A stretch of DNA of 64,000 nt from Nannochloropsis salina CCMP1776. Lineage: Eukaryota; Sar; Eustigmatophyceae; Eustigmatales; Monodopsidaceae. Shown piece by piece: positions 45,301-55,219 of the stretch. Each line of letters begins with the position of its first letter. Positions within the stretch are counted from its first letter, which is position 1. The stretch covers positions 106,042 to 170,041 of the forward strand of contig SDOX01000036.1 of NCBI GenBank assembly GCA_004565275.1. Direction: 5' to 3'. The position numbers were made by a program, and so were the translations under genes. The notes under the pieces were generated by a model. It did not search any database, was not told where the DNA came from, and saw only the letters and a list, made by a program, of their open reading frames with translations.

Positions 45301-46909
45301 GGAAATAAAGACTGATGATGTTATAGAAGAGCCGCTCAAAAGGGGCGAGGGTCGAGTAAAAGAGCTCGAAGAGGAAGGCGCAGAAACGACAAGACAGGAT
45401 GACGCGGAAAAAGAGCGGAATGTCCATGAAGCCTTGTGGGCGGTGGCCGGGCACATGGCGCAGGCAAGCGTGGGAGGACATGCCGGTGCTCGTCTGTTTT
45501 TGGCCAATGCACTCTGGGACCCTGTGTTGGCGTTTGATGTGACCTCTCCAAGTGAAAGCTGCCAGACGGTCCGTCACCTAGAGCACACGGGGAGGGCAGC
45601 ATCGACGGAGGCTGATTCAGAGCGGATTCCTCCAAGCCAGGATCCTTTCCCGCGACCTCATTCACTCACGGTCTCCGCCGCCAGCCTCACACAAGATCGC
45701 GTCTTGCTGGGCTCCCTTCAACGCTCCTGTCCAGTGGCCCTTCATCTGGCACGCTCCCTTGCTGAGATGACCATTGCGGGACTTCTGGACGAGGCGAGAG
45801 GAAGACACGACGTTGGCGACCTGGCTACTGCCCACCGACTGTATGGATTGGCCGCAGAAGCCGGAGTCGTGTCGTCGCTCGTGAATGCAGTTTGGCTGGA
45901 GGAGATGCGTTCCGGATCCGCGAAGGATCAGAAAGCAGCAAAGGGCAAAAAGTGGCGACGGTGGCAAGAACTGCTGGCCTTAAAAGGATGGAGTCCCGCA
46001 TTGCGGGGTCTTGGCCATGAGGCAGCGGCCGCATCAAGCAGCGCTGCCGGGGCCCCAAGCGCTGGCAAAAAAAGTGGTCGACTAAAGGAGATAGACAGCA
46101 CAGCAGCGCCACTGGAGTTAAACAGCAATTTCATGGAAGCAGTGGCTTTATTTCACTTAGCTGGGACGCTTTGGAACGATTCCCGTGCATTTTATGACCT
46201 CGCCGCTCTACTGGAATCGAAGTGGCTCTCTCTTCTTAGCATGATTCCCGTGAATCCCTCTTTTTCTACGCGCACATTCTCTCTTCTCGCGCTTGACAGT
46301 TACCGAAAATCCTTTGATATAGCCAAAGGGGTGTATTGCCTCCCTCCCTGTCTCGCTTTTCTCCACTTCTGGCTACGTTCTGTGGTCGCCCCCACCTTTC
46401 TTAATCATGCCAAGTCCTTGTGGCACGTGCCTTGGATTGTCGAAGAGATTCTGCTGTGGATAGCCTTGGTCATACTGGGTAAGGTCGTGGCTCTTCTTCT
46501 TGCGCTACGGCGACAGCGACGACGACAGGACGCCATTCGCGCCAACAGGATGACAGCAGAGAATATCTTACGAGGGGAAAATGGCATTGATACTGGCAGA
46601 CGTACCGCTGGAAAACACGATCTAGATGCTGGGATTGAAGTATCTCAGCGAGAAAGGGCAAACGAATGTGCATCATCAGACGTTTCAACGACCCGAGATG
46701 AGGAGAGATGCCAGCCAATGACGCTCGGTAGGGAATTACTTGCCCAAAATGAATGGGAAAAAAGGAAAAGTGAAGACGGCAAACAAACTGTGATCATAGA
46801 AGAAGAGCACAATCTTGACGATTTCCAAGTCAAGTACGAGAAGCAGACGCCTCCAAGAGACCGCCGAGAGAAAATTCTGGAGAATATGGCAGATGCTACC
46901 ACTTCGTAA
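42341..46909 (+). CDS. LamG-like plus Sel1-repeat single-pass membrane protein (SEL1L/HRD3-like)
   Basis: One uninterrupted frame of 1,522 residues. A signal-like N-terminus (ARLVAWTAVTLTAISI) precedes a concanavalin/LamG-like domain (STWVLVYIPFSFD, GLVGFFSRGPLPVNRWVHVGLV, GYVDGELQGRLE, QHARLFLNKALSLREM; about residues 105-390). Sel1-like repeats follow near residues 795-960 and 1140-1190 (EALAWYAQALYWGRHG, AAERMMERAAVLGNAEAQYNAGIML, AHRLYGLAAEAGVVSSLVNA). A membrane helix (ILLWIALVILGKVVALLLAL, about 1367-1386) is near the C-terminus, with a basic cytosolic tail. SEL1L/HRD3 has the same order of lumenal Sel1 repeats then a C-terminal TM and serves ER-associated degradation; that role is an inference. 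The added LamG domain would allow glycan or protein recognition. Confidence 0.7.
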   Translation: MPGTLTARLVAWTAVTLTAISISNRQNGRAWWDLSNCSNDVDSWNSGPIGSYLKNARSSIRHSERLPDQFKPLYATGEKSTAEAASAGPVAMDGSTALPMLVDLPAYQPLSISTWVLVYIPFSFDADPGKEPSSTAINSSSLEGSKTPPADGPRRHPEMTILSFGRPGLDVAATNTTRHPASPPQSPSMRAAPALHLGVGKDPAYHRNLFFSGAADAKGGLVGFFSRGPLPVNRWVHVGLVLTPVASKKGGMPEMRDGHDMGQPKGLHLELSGYVDGELQGRLELETDVGDGAMEDLVSASAIGGTESVDGEGVGGERTQASGSSSRGEGNEQARRTARRRERDRAVFVWGGVRSRGGGMLTGMLQHARLFLNKALSLREMHEVMSELSPWPVPSEVAGPLGLVPGLLPEDEKEELGTGWVETAVRLLHEDEEGAGDERKRLAHWYLSGTVLLHTKMRGQKISDGPATDGPGARRKRKDQGSGKGGMSVDGEELPHTNGECSDTGPTTPSTSSATPRDGSNDGEDCDEGSRGAEKGRLAGLTPGEAGTASETPGVEETNLLRQCRRLWRRGDNLLRQAWTSTTAALKCFTAGDEFVRFKKAVESGQTGRKKEERFVLPGASSAHLAQLILMSQALHGLDREETGQGTKNTGLQGTVLDTRFLQKYGEEVLRDLGNPDPQPGRLPRFCSSAISPLPSTSASYTPAGCTVAVAHALSLAETATTRFGFEHGHEAGRERECHTRRFPRSMIIKNIDDPLLRTAHEEEYDGSDRLPLPLYRRSSAAHSTRLARGDQVAYMRMRAKDGEDAEALAWYAQALYWGRHGVHPDRVAAERMMERAAVLGNAEAQYNAGIMLLRGEDRPGEGAAEQRAARGEELVDRAARQGFFPALAAQGLWALQRREEGKLEGESEANAEGRSQKMRGNETEAAVELEWEQAVNILERAAMEGHNAEAHFALALVKGGGRVGIRSWQITSQMEQLGVRNKSTRKEIKTDDVIEEPLKRGEGRVKELEEEGAETTRQDDAEKERNVHEALWAVAGHMAQASVGGHAGARLFLANALWDPVLAFDVTSPSESCQTVRHLEHTGRAASTEADSERIPPSQDPFPRPHSLTVSAASLTQDRVLLGSLQRSCPVALHLARSLAEMTIAGLLDEARGRHDVGDLATAHRLYGLAAEAGVVSSLVNAVWLEEMRSGSAKDQKAAKGKKWRRWQELLALKGWSPALRGLGHEAAAASSSAAGAPSAGKKSGRLKEIDSTAAPLELNSNFMEAVALFHLAGTLWNDSRAFYDLAALLESKWLSLLSMIPVNPSFSTRTFSLLALDSYRKSFDIAKGVYCLPPCLAFLHFWLRSVVAPTFLNHAKSLWHVPWIVEEILLWIALVILGKVVALLLALRRQRRRQDAIRANRMTAENILRGENGIDTGRRTAGKHDLDAGIEVSQRERANECASSDVSTTRDEERCQPMTLGRELLAQNEWEKRKSEDGKQTVIIEEEHNLDDFQVKYEKQTPPRDRREKILENMADATTS

Positions 46910-47346
46910 CGATCGCAGTACTGGGTGTGTTGACCTTGTTAACTCTGGAGCATGGGTCGTAGGTTTTCTTCTGATATGTTTAATGCATTGCGGAAACACG
47001 ATCAACATGTGTCATTAAGTCTTAATAAAGCGCAAAAGAGTGTGTTTCGAGACATCTTTTGAAACCTAAAGACACACCGTCGCATCGTGTCGATCCCATG
47101 TATTTACAAGAACTATGCAAAGAGAAAAAGTATTGCGTTTACGGGCATTTAACAAAGACTGATGTAGATGACATGCAGCAAAAATAAGAAACGATAGTTC
47201 AAAATGCAGACAGAGGGTACGCTTAAGTGAGAACGATAACCCACAAGAAGCTAAATCTAAAGCCAATGAACACAACACTTATATGGGCTCGACGGCCTAA
47301 ATTATTCGGAAAACACTCACTGGAACGGCCACATTAATTAACTTTA
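46910..47346. other. Intergenic, convergent gene ends
   Basis: About 440 AT-rich bases, with AATAAA-like signals near 47023. No gene recognised. Confidence 0.5.
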
Positions 47347-48837
47347 TTAAGTCACTTTTTGCAAGAGTTTCTTCGGCATTCCCCAACCATCTAGCTCAGA
47401 TGCGCCCGATCCTTCACTGCTCGACCTTGCAGACTCAGCGGCCAAGGCTTCAGCAACCGCCACTCGAATTGCAATAGCTTTATCTTCTTCCTGCCATGCT
47501 CGCATTTCCCGCCGAACAACAAAATCGCGGCATCTTGGCGCCACTCCATTATCATTCCAGTACGTCAAGACAGTCGAGAACCCGTGCTCCTCGTACCATC
47601 TGTTGTATCCCTCACACTCATCTACGACAGTTGCTTGTAGACGACTAAAAACCGCGAGCATGGATGCAAAATAAGCTTCGCCCTTGCAATTTTTATTGAT
47701 CGTCGCAATTTTGTCATCCAAAAGTGCATTGGCTCTGGCATACAGTCTTGCATCCTCTCGGCTCTTCCTCTCCACTAGCTCGTTCAACTCGACTGGCATC
47801 TTCTCAGAGTCGGGATACATATCTGTGCGTACCTTGGATGATAAATGGACGATGTCCGCGAAGTCCAGCCCATACAGGATCATGAAGACTACTAACGACT
47901 CCTCCAAGCGTTCTCGGACGAAAATTAAGCCGTACTGTGCCGCCGCGCTCTCGACATCCACCGCGTCCCCTCGAATATAGTTAAGCTGGGGATTTGGTTC
48001 CATTGTGGTAGCCATCGCAAATTTTTTATCGACCACTGCCCCATAACAGTCGACATTTTTTTTCATTTCTGAATTTCTGCATTTGTGCAGAAAGATAGAG
48101 TGAAAGTATCCGACGGGCTCCCTTACCGAGGTGAACAATAACAGGGGTCCATCTGACTTCAGCAGGGCATAGCTTTCTGTGTTCAATGGCATGTGATTGG
48201 CCAGTCCCAGTCTGGGTACCTCGCCAAAAACACTATTCATCGCACTTATTACTTTCTGCTTGGCGCTCTTCAATTGCTCGACGTCCATTCGAACTTCTTC
48301 CGCATTGAGCATTGTGACACCACGATGAGCAGCGACACTGCGAAAGACACCTGCTAAGGTACTGCTAGCTGTTTTGTGACTTTTCACGTACCAAAAATTT
48401 GAGGGAAATTGGCTGGGCCTGTCGTCGTACGCTGTACAGGCCAAGGGAGACATTCTCCTCATAGGGACCTGTCTCGCGTCGATATTGTCGATTCCGACGT
48501 TTGCATCATCTGCAGAACCGATACTGCTTGATGCTACGACCTCATTTCTGGACGATTTAAAGACTATATGTCTGTCCACATTCTCACTCGTAGAAGGAGT
48601 ATGAAGGGAGGGATGCGTGTTTCTGCGATATTCTCCTGATATACCAGGAGCTCTGAACAAAAAATTTCCGCTCTGTAGCTCCGTGCTGCTACTATTTCTG
48701 AAATACCAACTTGAAAAACCAAACGCTGCCAGCAGTATGCCAATGAGCACTCGGGACCGGGAGAAGACCGCTGCGGGGGTTGAGGAAAGAAAGCCTCGTC
48801 GCCTCCCTCGCTTCCACGAAAAGGCCTTTAATATCAT
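47347..48837 (-). CDS. Golgi-type carbohydrate sulfotransferase (galactose-3-O-sulfotransferase-like)
   Basis: An intronless frame of 496 residues with type II topology: basic N-terminus, signal anchor VLIGILLAAFGFSSWYF (about residues 30-46), then a lumenal domain. The PAPS-binding 5' loop is KSHKTASSTLAGVF (about 149-162) and the 3'-phosphate site is FTSVREPVGYFHSIF (about 236-250). These match the Gal3ST/sulfotransfer family, whose members move sulfate from PAPS to sugars. LNYIRGD and FVRERLEESLVVF further agree with the family. It probably sulfates cell-wall or secreted polysaccharides or glycolipids in the Golgi; the acceptor is unknown. It is the last clearly intact gene before the subtelomeric zone. 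Confidence 0.87.
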   Translation of the reverse strand: MILKAFSWKRGRRRGFLSSTPAAVFSRSRVLIGILLAAFGFSSWYFRNSSSTELQSGNFLFRAPGISGEYRRNTHPSLHTPSTSENVDRHIVFKSSRNEVVASSSIGSADDANVGIDNIDARQVPMRRMSPLACTAYDDRPSQFPSNFWYVKSHKTASSTLAGVFRSVAAHRGVTMLNAEEVRMDVEQLKSAKQKVISAMNSVFGEVPRLGLANHMPLNTESYALLKSDGPLLLFTSVREPVGYFHSIFLHKCRNSEMKKNVDCYGAVVDKKFAMATTMEPNPQLNYIRGDAVDVESAAAQYGLIFVRERLEESLVVFMILYGLDFADIVHLSSKVRTDMYPDSEKMPVELNELVERKSREDARLYARANALLDDKIATINKNCKGEAYFASMLAVFSRLQATVVDECEGYNRWYEEHGFSTVLTYWNDNGVAPRCRDFVVRREMRAWQEEDKAIAIRVAVAEALAAESARSSSEGSGASELDGWGMPKKLLQKVT

Positions 48838-51394
48838 CCCTGAATTTTTCGTAGAACGAAACGAAGATTAAAGAGGCTTTTAAAAAATAGCTATTTCTTC
48901 GATACCGAAAATCAGGGGGGGAAATGGTATCAAATGATATTTGCCCCGAACAGGCGCCAGCTGCAAGAAGATGTGATCAATTTGGAGGACTTCGTGCCCT
49001 AAATGCAGAACTACGGTAAAATATATGAGGAGGATAATACAAATGCCACAGGGTTCTGCAGTTCCAAAATGTTTCTATAAATGATGGCAACCATAATTAC
49101 TTTATCTTTGCTTGCTCCTCGCACAGACGCGCAATCGCTCATTCGATATAAGCTTCGTAGGAGCAACGCTTGGGCCCCCTATGAGCAAGCCAACACGTTC
49201 AAGTCGCAGTTAAATCAAAAAAATCAATATGACTACGCTACATTTGGCAGTAATTTGCAGCTTTATGTTCATGAGGGAGTCGCCAAGAGGGAAACGGGGG
49301 CGCCCTGGGGGCGAAACGGTTGTTAAGTAACGGCAGCCGGGACGCGTGATTTCAAAGCTTCGGTGGAATGTGGGCGTGGCGGGCCCAAAATGGCCCTCCT
49401 ACTTATTTGAATGAGACCGACTTAGAATGTGTGGTACAGTATGTTACATTATAAATCATCATCTGTTTCCCTTCCTTTCGCGGTACCAAGTCGTATGAGA
49501 ATTCTCCTTTCATCGCTGCAGAAGAAAGCAGGCTCTATCCGACTATATCCGACAGGACAAGCCTTAATCAAGTGTACGCGTATGCATTTTTCATGCAAAC
49601 CTCTTCCTTCAAGGTCTTTATAAATCTGTGGCACCACATACTTTTTAAGTTGCTGATCAGTATAGCTTCACCCAATTAATATGCCTGATATTTTCAAGGG
49701 TGTGGATTAGGGCTGGGGGTGGTGACGGACGGGACTTCGTCCTCCTCCCTTCCCGGTGCTCCTTGATTCCAGACAGATCTTGCCAGAAAATTTTGGATAG
49801 CGGTCTCTATCGACGTCGTGCCCTTGAGGAGGGCAGCCAGAGCTTGATTCAGGCTCGAAGTCGGATGAAGTTCATAGGAAGAAGAGGTGCAAAAGTTGTG
49901 CAGCGGGGCAATCTCACTTGGGAGGTACGGTCTTTCGCCAGCGCATACTGAAAACACAAATACTGGAAAGATCTCAATCCCCCTGTCTTTGATCTCGCGC
50001 TTATCAAATACGCTCCCGAATGCTTTTCAGGTCATGAGACGCTCAATTCAACGCTTCTCCACGAGAACATTTTGACTTTATTACCTCCAAATATATGGGG
50101 AGATTTGCCTTATCGAGATGAAAAGTAGGCTATAACTCATACCGGCCACCATGAGCTCGGCCATTGGGCTAGAAGAAGATAGGGGAGGACGGCTCTCCTA
50201 TTCTGAATCACAGCAAAGTATGTCGTTGGTGGGCTTTGATTGATGTCATTTCCCACGAGAAATGACCTAAACGCCGAGCTGCAGTGCTCTCTTCGACCTG
50301 AACAGTACTTTTAAATCACGTTAAAAGTTCTGCGGAAGCTTGCATTCGTCCTCTCGTCTATAGAAAGCCGTCCCAGCCCTTCCCATCCTGCATACTCTCC
50401 GAGGAAAATGACGTCGAGCGGGACCAAGACGAGCCCGTCCGCCCTCCTAGTGCTCTCAGTCTTTCTCAGCCAGCCTTATTGACCCATGTTGCCGACCGTG
50501 AGCGACCCGAGGCTTCCCGTCGCTGCAAGGACTGGCAAGGAGGGAACACGGAGCTACATCGACAGATACCGGCTAGCTAATATCCTCCTCACTACCATGT
50601 CGCGGTGCTGAATCAATCGGGATTGGCGGAGCAGCTGGTGGGGGTCATATCCTATTCTTCTGGGCCTGCTTAACAGGAAGGGCCTTCCAGATCACGGTGA
50701 AAGGGCAGCCGATGTGTTCGCTCGAAGCCGCCTTCGACGCCTCTTGCATCGATTGGACCAGACATGCCAGGCAATCCTCCACTGCTGACCGAGCATTTGT
50801 ATCGCACGTGCAATAGCGACCATCACAACTCGCCTTTCCACCTACCAGTCCTTCATATGAGCGAATACAGGAGTATACCTGACCTTTATAGAAACCGCTT
50901 TTTCTCTACCCTTGGCCTGCGCACACAGGGTTAGGGTTAGGAATTAACGCGGGAGAAGAAAGATGGAAAAATATGAAAAAAAAGAGGACATTTCAGTTGT
51001 TATACATTTATTCTTGGTACAAATCCGGTATTGCACCTAATGGTAGAGAAAGGAGGGGAGCAGGCGTATCTGACGAAGGAAAGGCCGCCAAATGCATGCT
51101 GCTTCTCAGCTCTCTTGTACTCTCCTTCGCACCCTACACCTAAGTCGTTTGAAGGTTGCAATATCCGCAGCGCCCTTAGTGAGAAAAGTAGCGGTCGAAA
51201 AAGAGAAAAATTCACAGATGAAGGCGGTGGAATAGGAGCAGGAAAGGAAATGTTACAGGAATAAAGAAGGATCTAGACACATGTTGTTGGCGAAGTGAGC
51301 GGCAGCTTCAACAGGGCCTCCAAATAAGGATAGAATTGGCGGACGAAATGAAGCACTTTCTTGCGGTGAAGAACGTCCTGCGCCTCTCCTTCCA
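48838..51394. other. Gene-poor subtelomeric stretch
   Basis: About 2.5 kb with no supported gene. Short coding-like shreds occur (49694-49957 minus; 50600-50920 plus, with a frame containing HMSEYRSIPDLYRNRFF), each broken or too short to name. They may be remains of genes. Confidence 0.5.
50927..50940 (+). repeat. Interstitial telomeric remnant
   Basis: Just over two units of the TTAGGG telomere repeat, in the same orientation as the terminal array, 13 kb from the chromosome end. Confidence 0.6.
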
Positions 51395-52870
51395 GCAACT
51401 ACCATCCTTACTCCTCCGCATCCCTCCTCGGTACTTCCTTTGATCAGGTTGGACTACCGCCATGTTCTCCATGGGCTGCATCGTCGGCTCGCCTCCCTCG
51501 GGCTTCCTGACCGACTTCGTGGGTCGAAAACGCTACATTTCTATTCTTCGTCTTCAACCGTCGGCGCCGTCGTCCAGCTCGTCCGCGCCGCCTACCGGGC
51601 CGGCCGTTTCATCTCCGGCGTCGGTAGGCTCGGGCGGCGGCCCGGGAGAGGAAGGCGGGGGTCAGGAGGGGGTGGTTTCCTCTCCTTGCTCGCTGATTGC
51701 TTCTCTTGAGCGATAGGGGAGGTTGGCGTGGGCGTTCTTCCGTCCGAGATGGCCAAACGCCGCTCGAACGCTCTGGGCCCTCCGCCTGTTTATTTTGACT
51801 GCGTCTCTCTCACCAACCCATTCTGCCTCCCCTCTTACTTACTTCCTTTCCAGGTGTGGGCGGCCTGTCCATGGCAGCCACTCCCTACCAGAAGGCGACT
51901 TCGCCCCCCGATGTGCACGGATTTCCCATTCGTTATTTTTTGGAACCCTCTCTCCCTCCCTCCATCTCTTCCTTCCGCCCCTTCCTACCTTTCCTGCTTC
52001 CGAAGTGTTCCCTAGCTCCGACGCGCCCTTCCTCCCTTCCTTTGCCTCCCGGTCCGAGGCCTAGTGGTCTCGATCCAGCAGATCTATATCACGGCCGGCA
52101 TTCTACTGGCCGGGGGCCTGAACGGGGACTCGTAGCACTGGGACGAGGGCTGCCACATCTCCTACGGTGGCAAGGGCTTCTTCTCCCTCCTTCTCATGCT
52201 CCTGATGGTAGGTAGAGGTATTCACGGCCTGCTCCGTTAAAGTGCGTAAGGCAGAGCGGGCATTCCTCGTTTGCTGGCTTCTTTCTTTTCCCTTTTTTGT
52301 CTCCTTTGTTGCAAATGACGGCTCTGGCCACCTTCATCGTCTCTATCAAGATACACATCGTTCTCTGCTATGCCTTCTTATCACCCGTCCTATCATTTCT
52401 CATACAGGAGTCACTGTTCATTTCTCCTTGTTCTTGTCCTCCCTCGATGGCTTTCTTTTCTAAGCTCACATTCACCGACACGTACCAACGATTCCCTTTC
52501 TTCTCTCTCCTTTCTGTACGTGCCACACTCAACCTTAGCTTCGTCTCCCTGAGTCGCCCCGCTGGCTGGCGGCGCAAGGTAAACATGAGGCGGCCAAGGC
52601 TTCCTTAGGTGGGATCCGACAAGAAGAAGAAGTGGAGGGCGAGCTCGCTGGCATGGAGGAGGCTGTCGAGGTAGGGGAGGTCCTGGGAGAAACCGGGTTC
52701 GAGGGCGGGGGAAAGGAGGGGGGCCACTTGACGGGGGCGAGAAGGGGAAAGGGCATATCCTCACCGTAAAGGGAGGGTGGGTGAAGGGTCTAGGCCGAGG
52801 GTGAGAAGGAGGGTTGCAACCAACAAAAAGTCTGTGCTTGTGCGTGATTGGAACGACAAGCCACGGATAA
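51395..52870 (+). pseudogene. Decayed sugar-porter (MFS) gene, copy 1
   Basis: Pieces of a sugar transporter lie in order: CIVGSPPSGFLTDFVGRKRY (51477-51537, motif A loop after TM2), GVGGLSMAATPYQ (about 51854-51895, TM4-5), HISYGGKGFFSLLLMLLM (about 52156-52206), LATFIVSIKIHIVL (about 52327-52370) and the central loop AKASLGGIRQEEEVEGELA (about 52591-52650). Stops and frame changes separate them, so no transporter can be made. Matching pieces occur in copy 2 at 57.2-60.3 kb. It lacks the N-terminal part and everything after the central loop, where it joins the coiled-coil repeat. Confidence 0.75.
52484..52659 (+). repeat. 176-bp block identical to 58623-58798
   Basis: Read base by base the two blocks agree throughout. 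The DNA around them is similar but diverged, so this block is younger or has been homogenised. It includes the central-loop coding part of the sugar porter. Confidence 0.85.
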
Positions 52871-52919
52871 ACACCGGCACTAAGATCCTCCTGCGCCCGC
52901 TTCCTTTCCCGTGTTTTTC

Positions 52920-53398
52920 CCTCAGGACTGAGACTCAGGCGACCAAGGCAGAGCTGGAAACCGCCACTGTTCGACTCAAGGCCAAGAATTTGGAAACCTT
53001 GAGGTCGGAACACAGCGACAATCTTCGCCACGCCATTGTTAAGTTTATCAAGGGGATGGCTAGAGGGTGTGCATGTCCACCCGTCCAGCTTTGTCTGGGC
53101 GCTTATTTATCCTGGCTTTGCAACGATCCTATGCGCCTCTTGTAAAGTCTACTTGAAAGAAAGAAAAGGTTCTGCCTCATCTAGGCCTGAAGCCCACGAG
53201 CAGGGTGACGATAGGCGAAGCCGGACATCCGAAGGCGTTTGGAGCGGCAAACACCGTGGCGAAAGAGCAAGGGTGCGGCAGAGATGGGTCACATTTACAC
53301 GACTCTGTCTGGGCGCATCCACTCTTCGCATCAGATTGGCGACGCTACTGTGGTGCTTGCGACGGACATACTCACCACGGAAGAGAGTCTCGGGGTGG
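52920..53398 (+). pseudogene. Coiled-coil family, inverted copy C (left arm)
   Basis: On the plus strand it reads KAELETATVRLKAKNLETLR (52948-53007), then LRHAIVKFIKGMARG, and after an intron-like stretch ERQTPWRKSKGAAEMGHIYTT, GRIHSSHQIGDATVVLATDIL (53242-53370). It is the reverse complement of copy D and has several frame breaks. Confidence 0.7.
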
Positions 53399-53452
53399 GA
53401 GCCCTCCTGTACGGCTTTGTGCCCATAGAGTTCCACCCCGAGACTCTCTTCC
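53379..53452. repeat. Perfect 20-bp inverted repeat, centre of a larger palindrome
   Basis: GGAAGAGAGTCTCGGGGTGG at 53379-53398 pairs exactly with its reverse complement at 53433-53452, around a 34-base spacer. The similarity continues outward on both sides into copies C and D. Confidence 0.9.
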
Positions 53453-54340
53453 GTCGTGAGTACATCTGTCCCAATCACCACGGCAGCGTCGCCAATCTGA
53501 TGCGAAGAGTGGATGCGCCCAGACAGAGTCGTATAAATGTTACCCATCTCTGCCGCAACCTTGCTCTTTCGCCACGGTGTTTGCCGCTCCACACGCCGTC
53601 GGATGTCCGGCTTCGCCTACATGAACCTCTCCAATATTCATATCGTCACCCTGCTCGTGGGCTTCAGGCCTAGACGAGGCAAAACCTCTTCTTCCTGGAA
53701 AGACTCTACGAGAGGTGAATGTGCACGCCCTCTAGCCATCCCCTCAATACACTTACCAATGGCATGGCGAAGATTGACGCTGTGTCCCAACCTCAAGATT
53801 TCCAAATTCTTGGCCTTGAGTCGAATAACGGGGGTTTCTAGCTCTGCCTTGATCGCCCGAGCCTCTGCCCAAAGCACGCGAGCGTCTGCCTGAGTCTTGA
53901 CCATCTCCAACTCTTTCTCTGCCAGTCTCTCTTTCTCCTGTGCAGCCTTGCCTACCTCCACTTCGTTCTCCGCCCGAGCCTTGACCATCTCCAACACCTT
54001 CTCCGTCAGCACTGACCGAGTCCTGTCCACCAGCGTCTTCCTATTTAGTTGCTTCCAGTTCAGCGCTTCAAACAGATCTGATGCTCTGCGTGTAGTATGC
54101 CTGCCAGTGAAAAGATAAATCATTGTCTCAGCAGCCAGGAGTAGCAGTCAGGAGAATTCAATTGCATCTATTTCCACTTAACAATGCGGGAGTCTCCGCA
54201 TCCTTCCATGGTCCCCCGATAGCTCTCAAATGTTTCGCTTCCATCTTTACCCACCCTAAAGCCTGAATGCTGCCACTGATCCTACTGACAACAATGCGGA
54301 CGTGGCCATCCTCCCTGCTGACCCCCACAACCTTGCCCAA
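53433..54340 (-). pseudogene. Coiled-coil family, copy D (right arm)
   Basis: On the minus strand it reads the coiled-coil exon (EALNWKQLNRKTLVDRTRS, EVGKAAQEKERLAEKELEMV, KAELETPVIRLKAKNLEILR; about 54075-53755) and then ESFQEEEVLPRLGLKPTSRV and ERQTPWRKSKVAAEMGNIYTT (about 53705-53530). Compared with copy A, the middle of the second exon has a stop or frame change and the C-terminal end is replaced by the inverted arm. Upstream flank similarity to copy A continues to about 54340. The splice donor of the coiled-coil exon is kept. Confidence 0.7.
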
Positions 54341-55219
54341 GTCTGCCATGAGGCTGGCGCCTACAAAGGAAAAGGGCCGAAAAGGACGGCCCGACATGGG
54401 CAGCGGCAGCCGCGACAGTGCCCAGTGGCTGCGGCAATTGCGTCGTCAAGGGTCCTGAGGCAATGCGAAGCCGCTTACAAGGCAGCATAGAAGCCACCCC
54501 ATCCAGAGCCACAAAAGCAAGAGCAGCACGCCGGTGCGACTCGTACCAGCGCCCGCCATCGCCGTCGTCAGCCTCGTTGTCGTCGGCATGATACGCGTGC
54601 GGCGGATCGATGGACGAGCAATTTTGTCTTCGGTTGGGTCGAGGCCTCTGGCACTAGTTTTTGCCATTACTCGCTAATATTTCTCGGTTTTGGAGGCTTA
54701 CGCCCCATATTGCTGTTCAATTTTAGCCTCACTGCCATATATGGATTTCACCAGAAGCCATGCATACGACTCTGGCGGGTGGCTCTGCGGTGCAGCTAAT
54801 GTCGAACATTGTGGAAAAGAAGGCCTTGTCATGAGTGGGGGGTTCCCTTTTAAATCCCTGGTCTGGACTCGCCATAGGCCTCTATGTGAATGAAGGAGAG
54901 AAAAGGAAAAGTACCAATGACTACGATCCAGCACACCAATTTGAGCACTATGCACAGCTCTGTTGCCTGCTGAACGTGCGGAAGGGGAAATGCTAGATAA
55001 AACCTTTGAAATGTTTGGAGGGAATGAGAGTTTGTCAGGAAGAGGGACGATGGGAGGGAGGACAAAGCGCTGGAAACGTTCGGACGTGGAGAAAAAGAGG
55101 TGGACACGCCAACGTAAGGGTAAGAGCTGGGACCTGTACGCGCTCTCGCAGCTTGGTGGACGGGAAGCTACGCCAGAGCTATACGCCCCTTCCTCCCTCT
55201 CTCCCTAACTCCCACCCTC
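54341..55219. other. Subtelomeric DNA without supported gene
   Basis: About 880 bases, no convincing coding signal. Confidence 0.45.

Noticed and set aside
49694-49957. Minus-strand frame of 87 codons that looks partly protein-like
   Set aside because: Too short, no domain, no splice support; kept only as a possible gene remnant.
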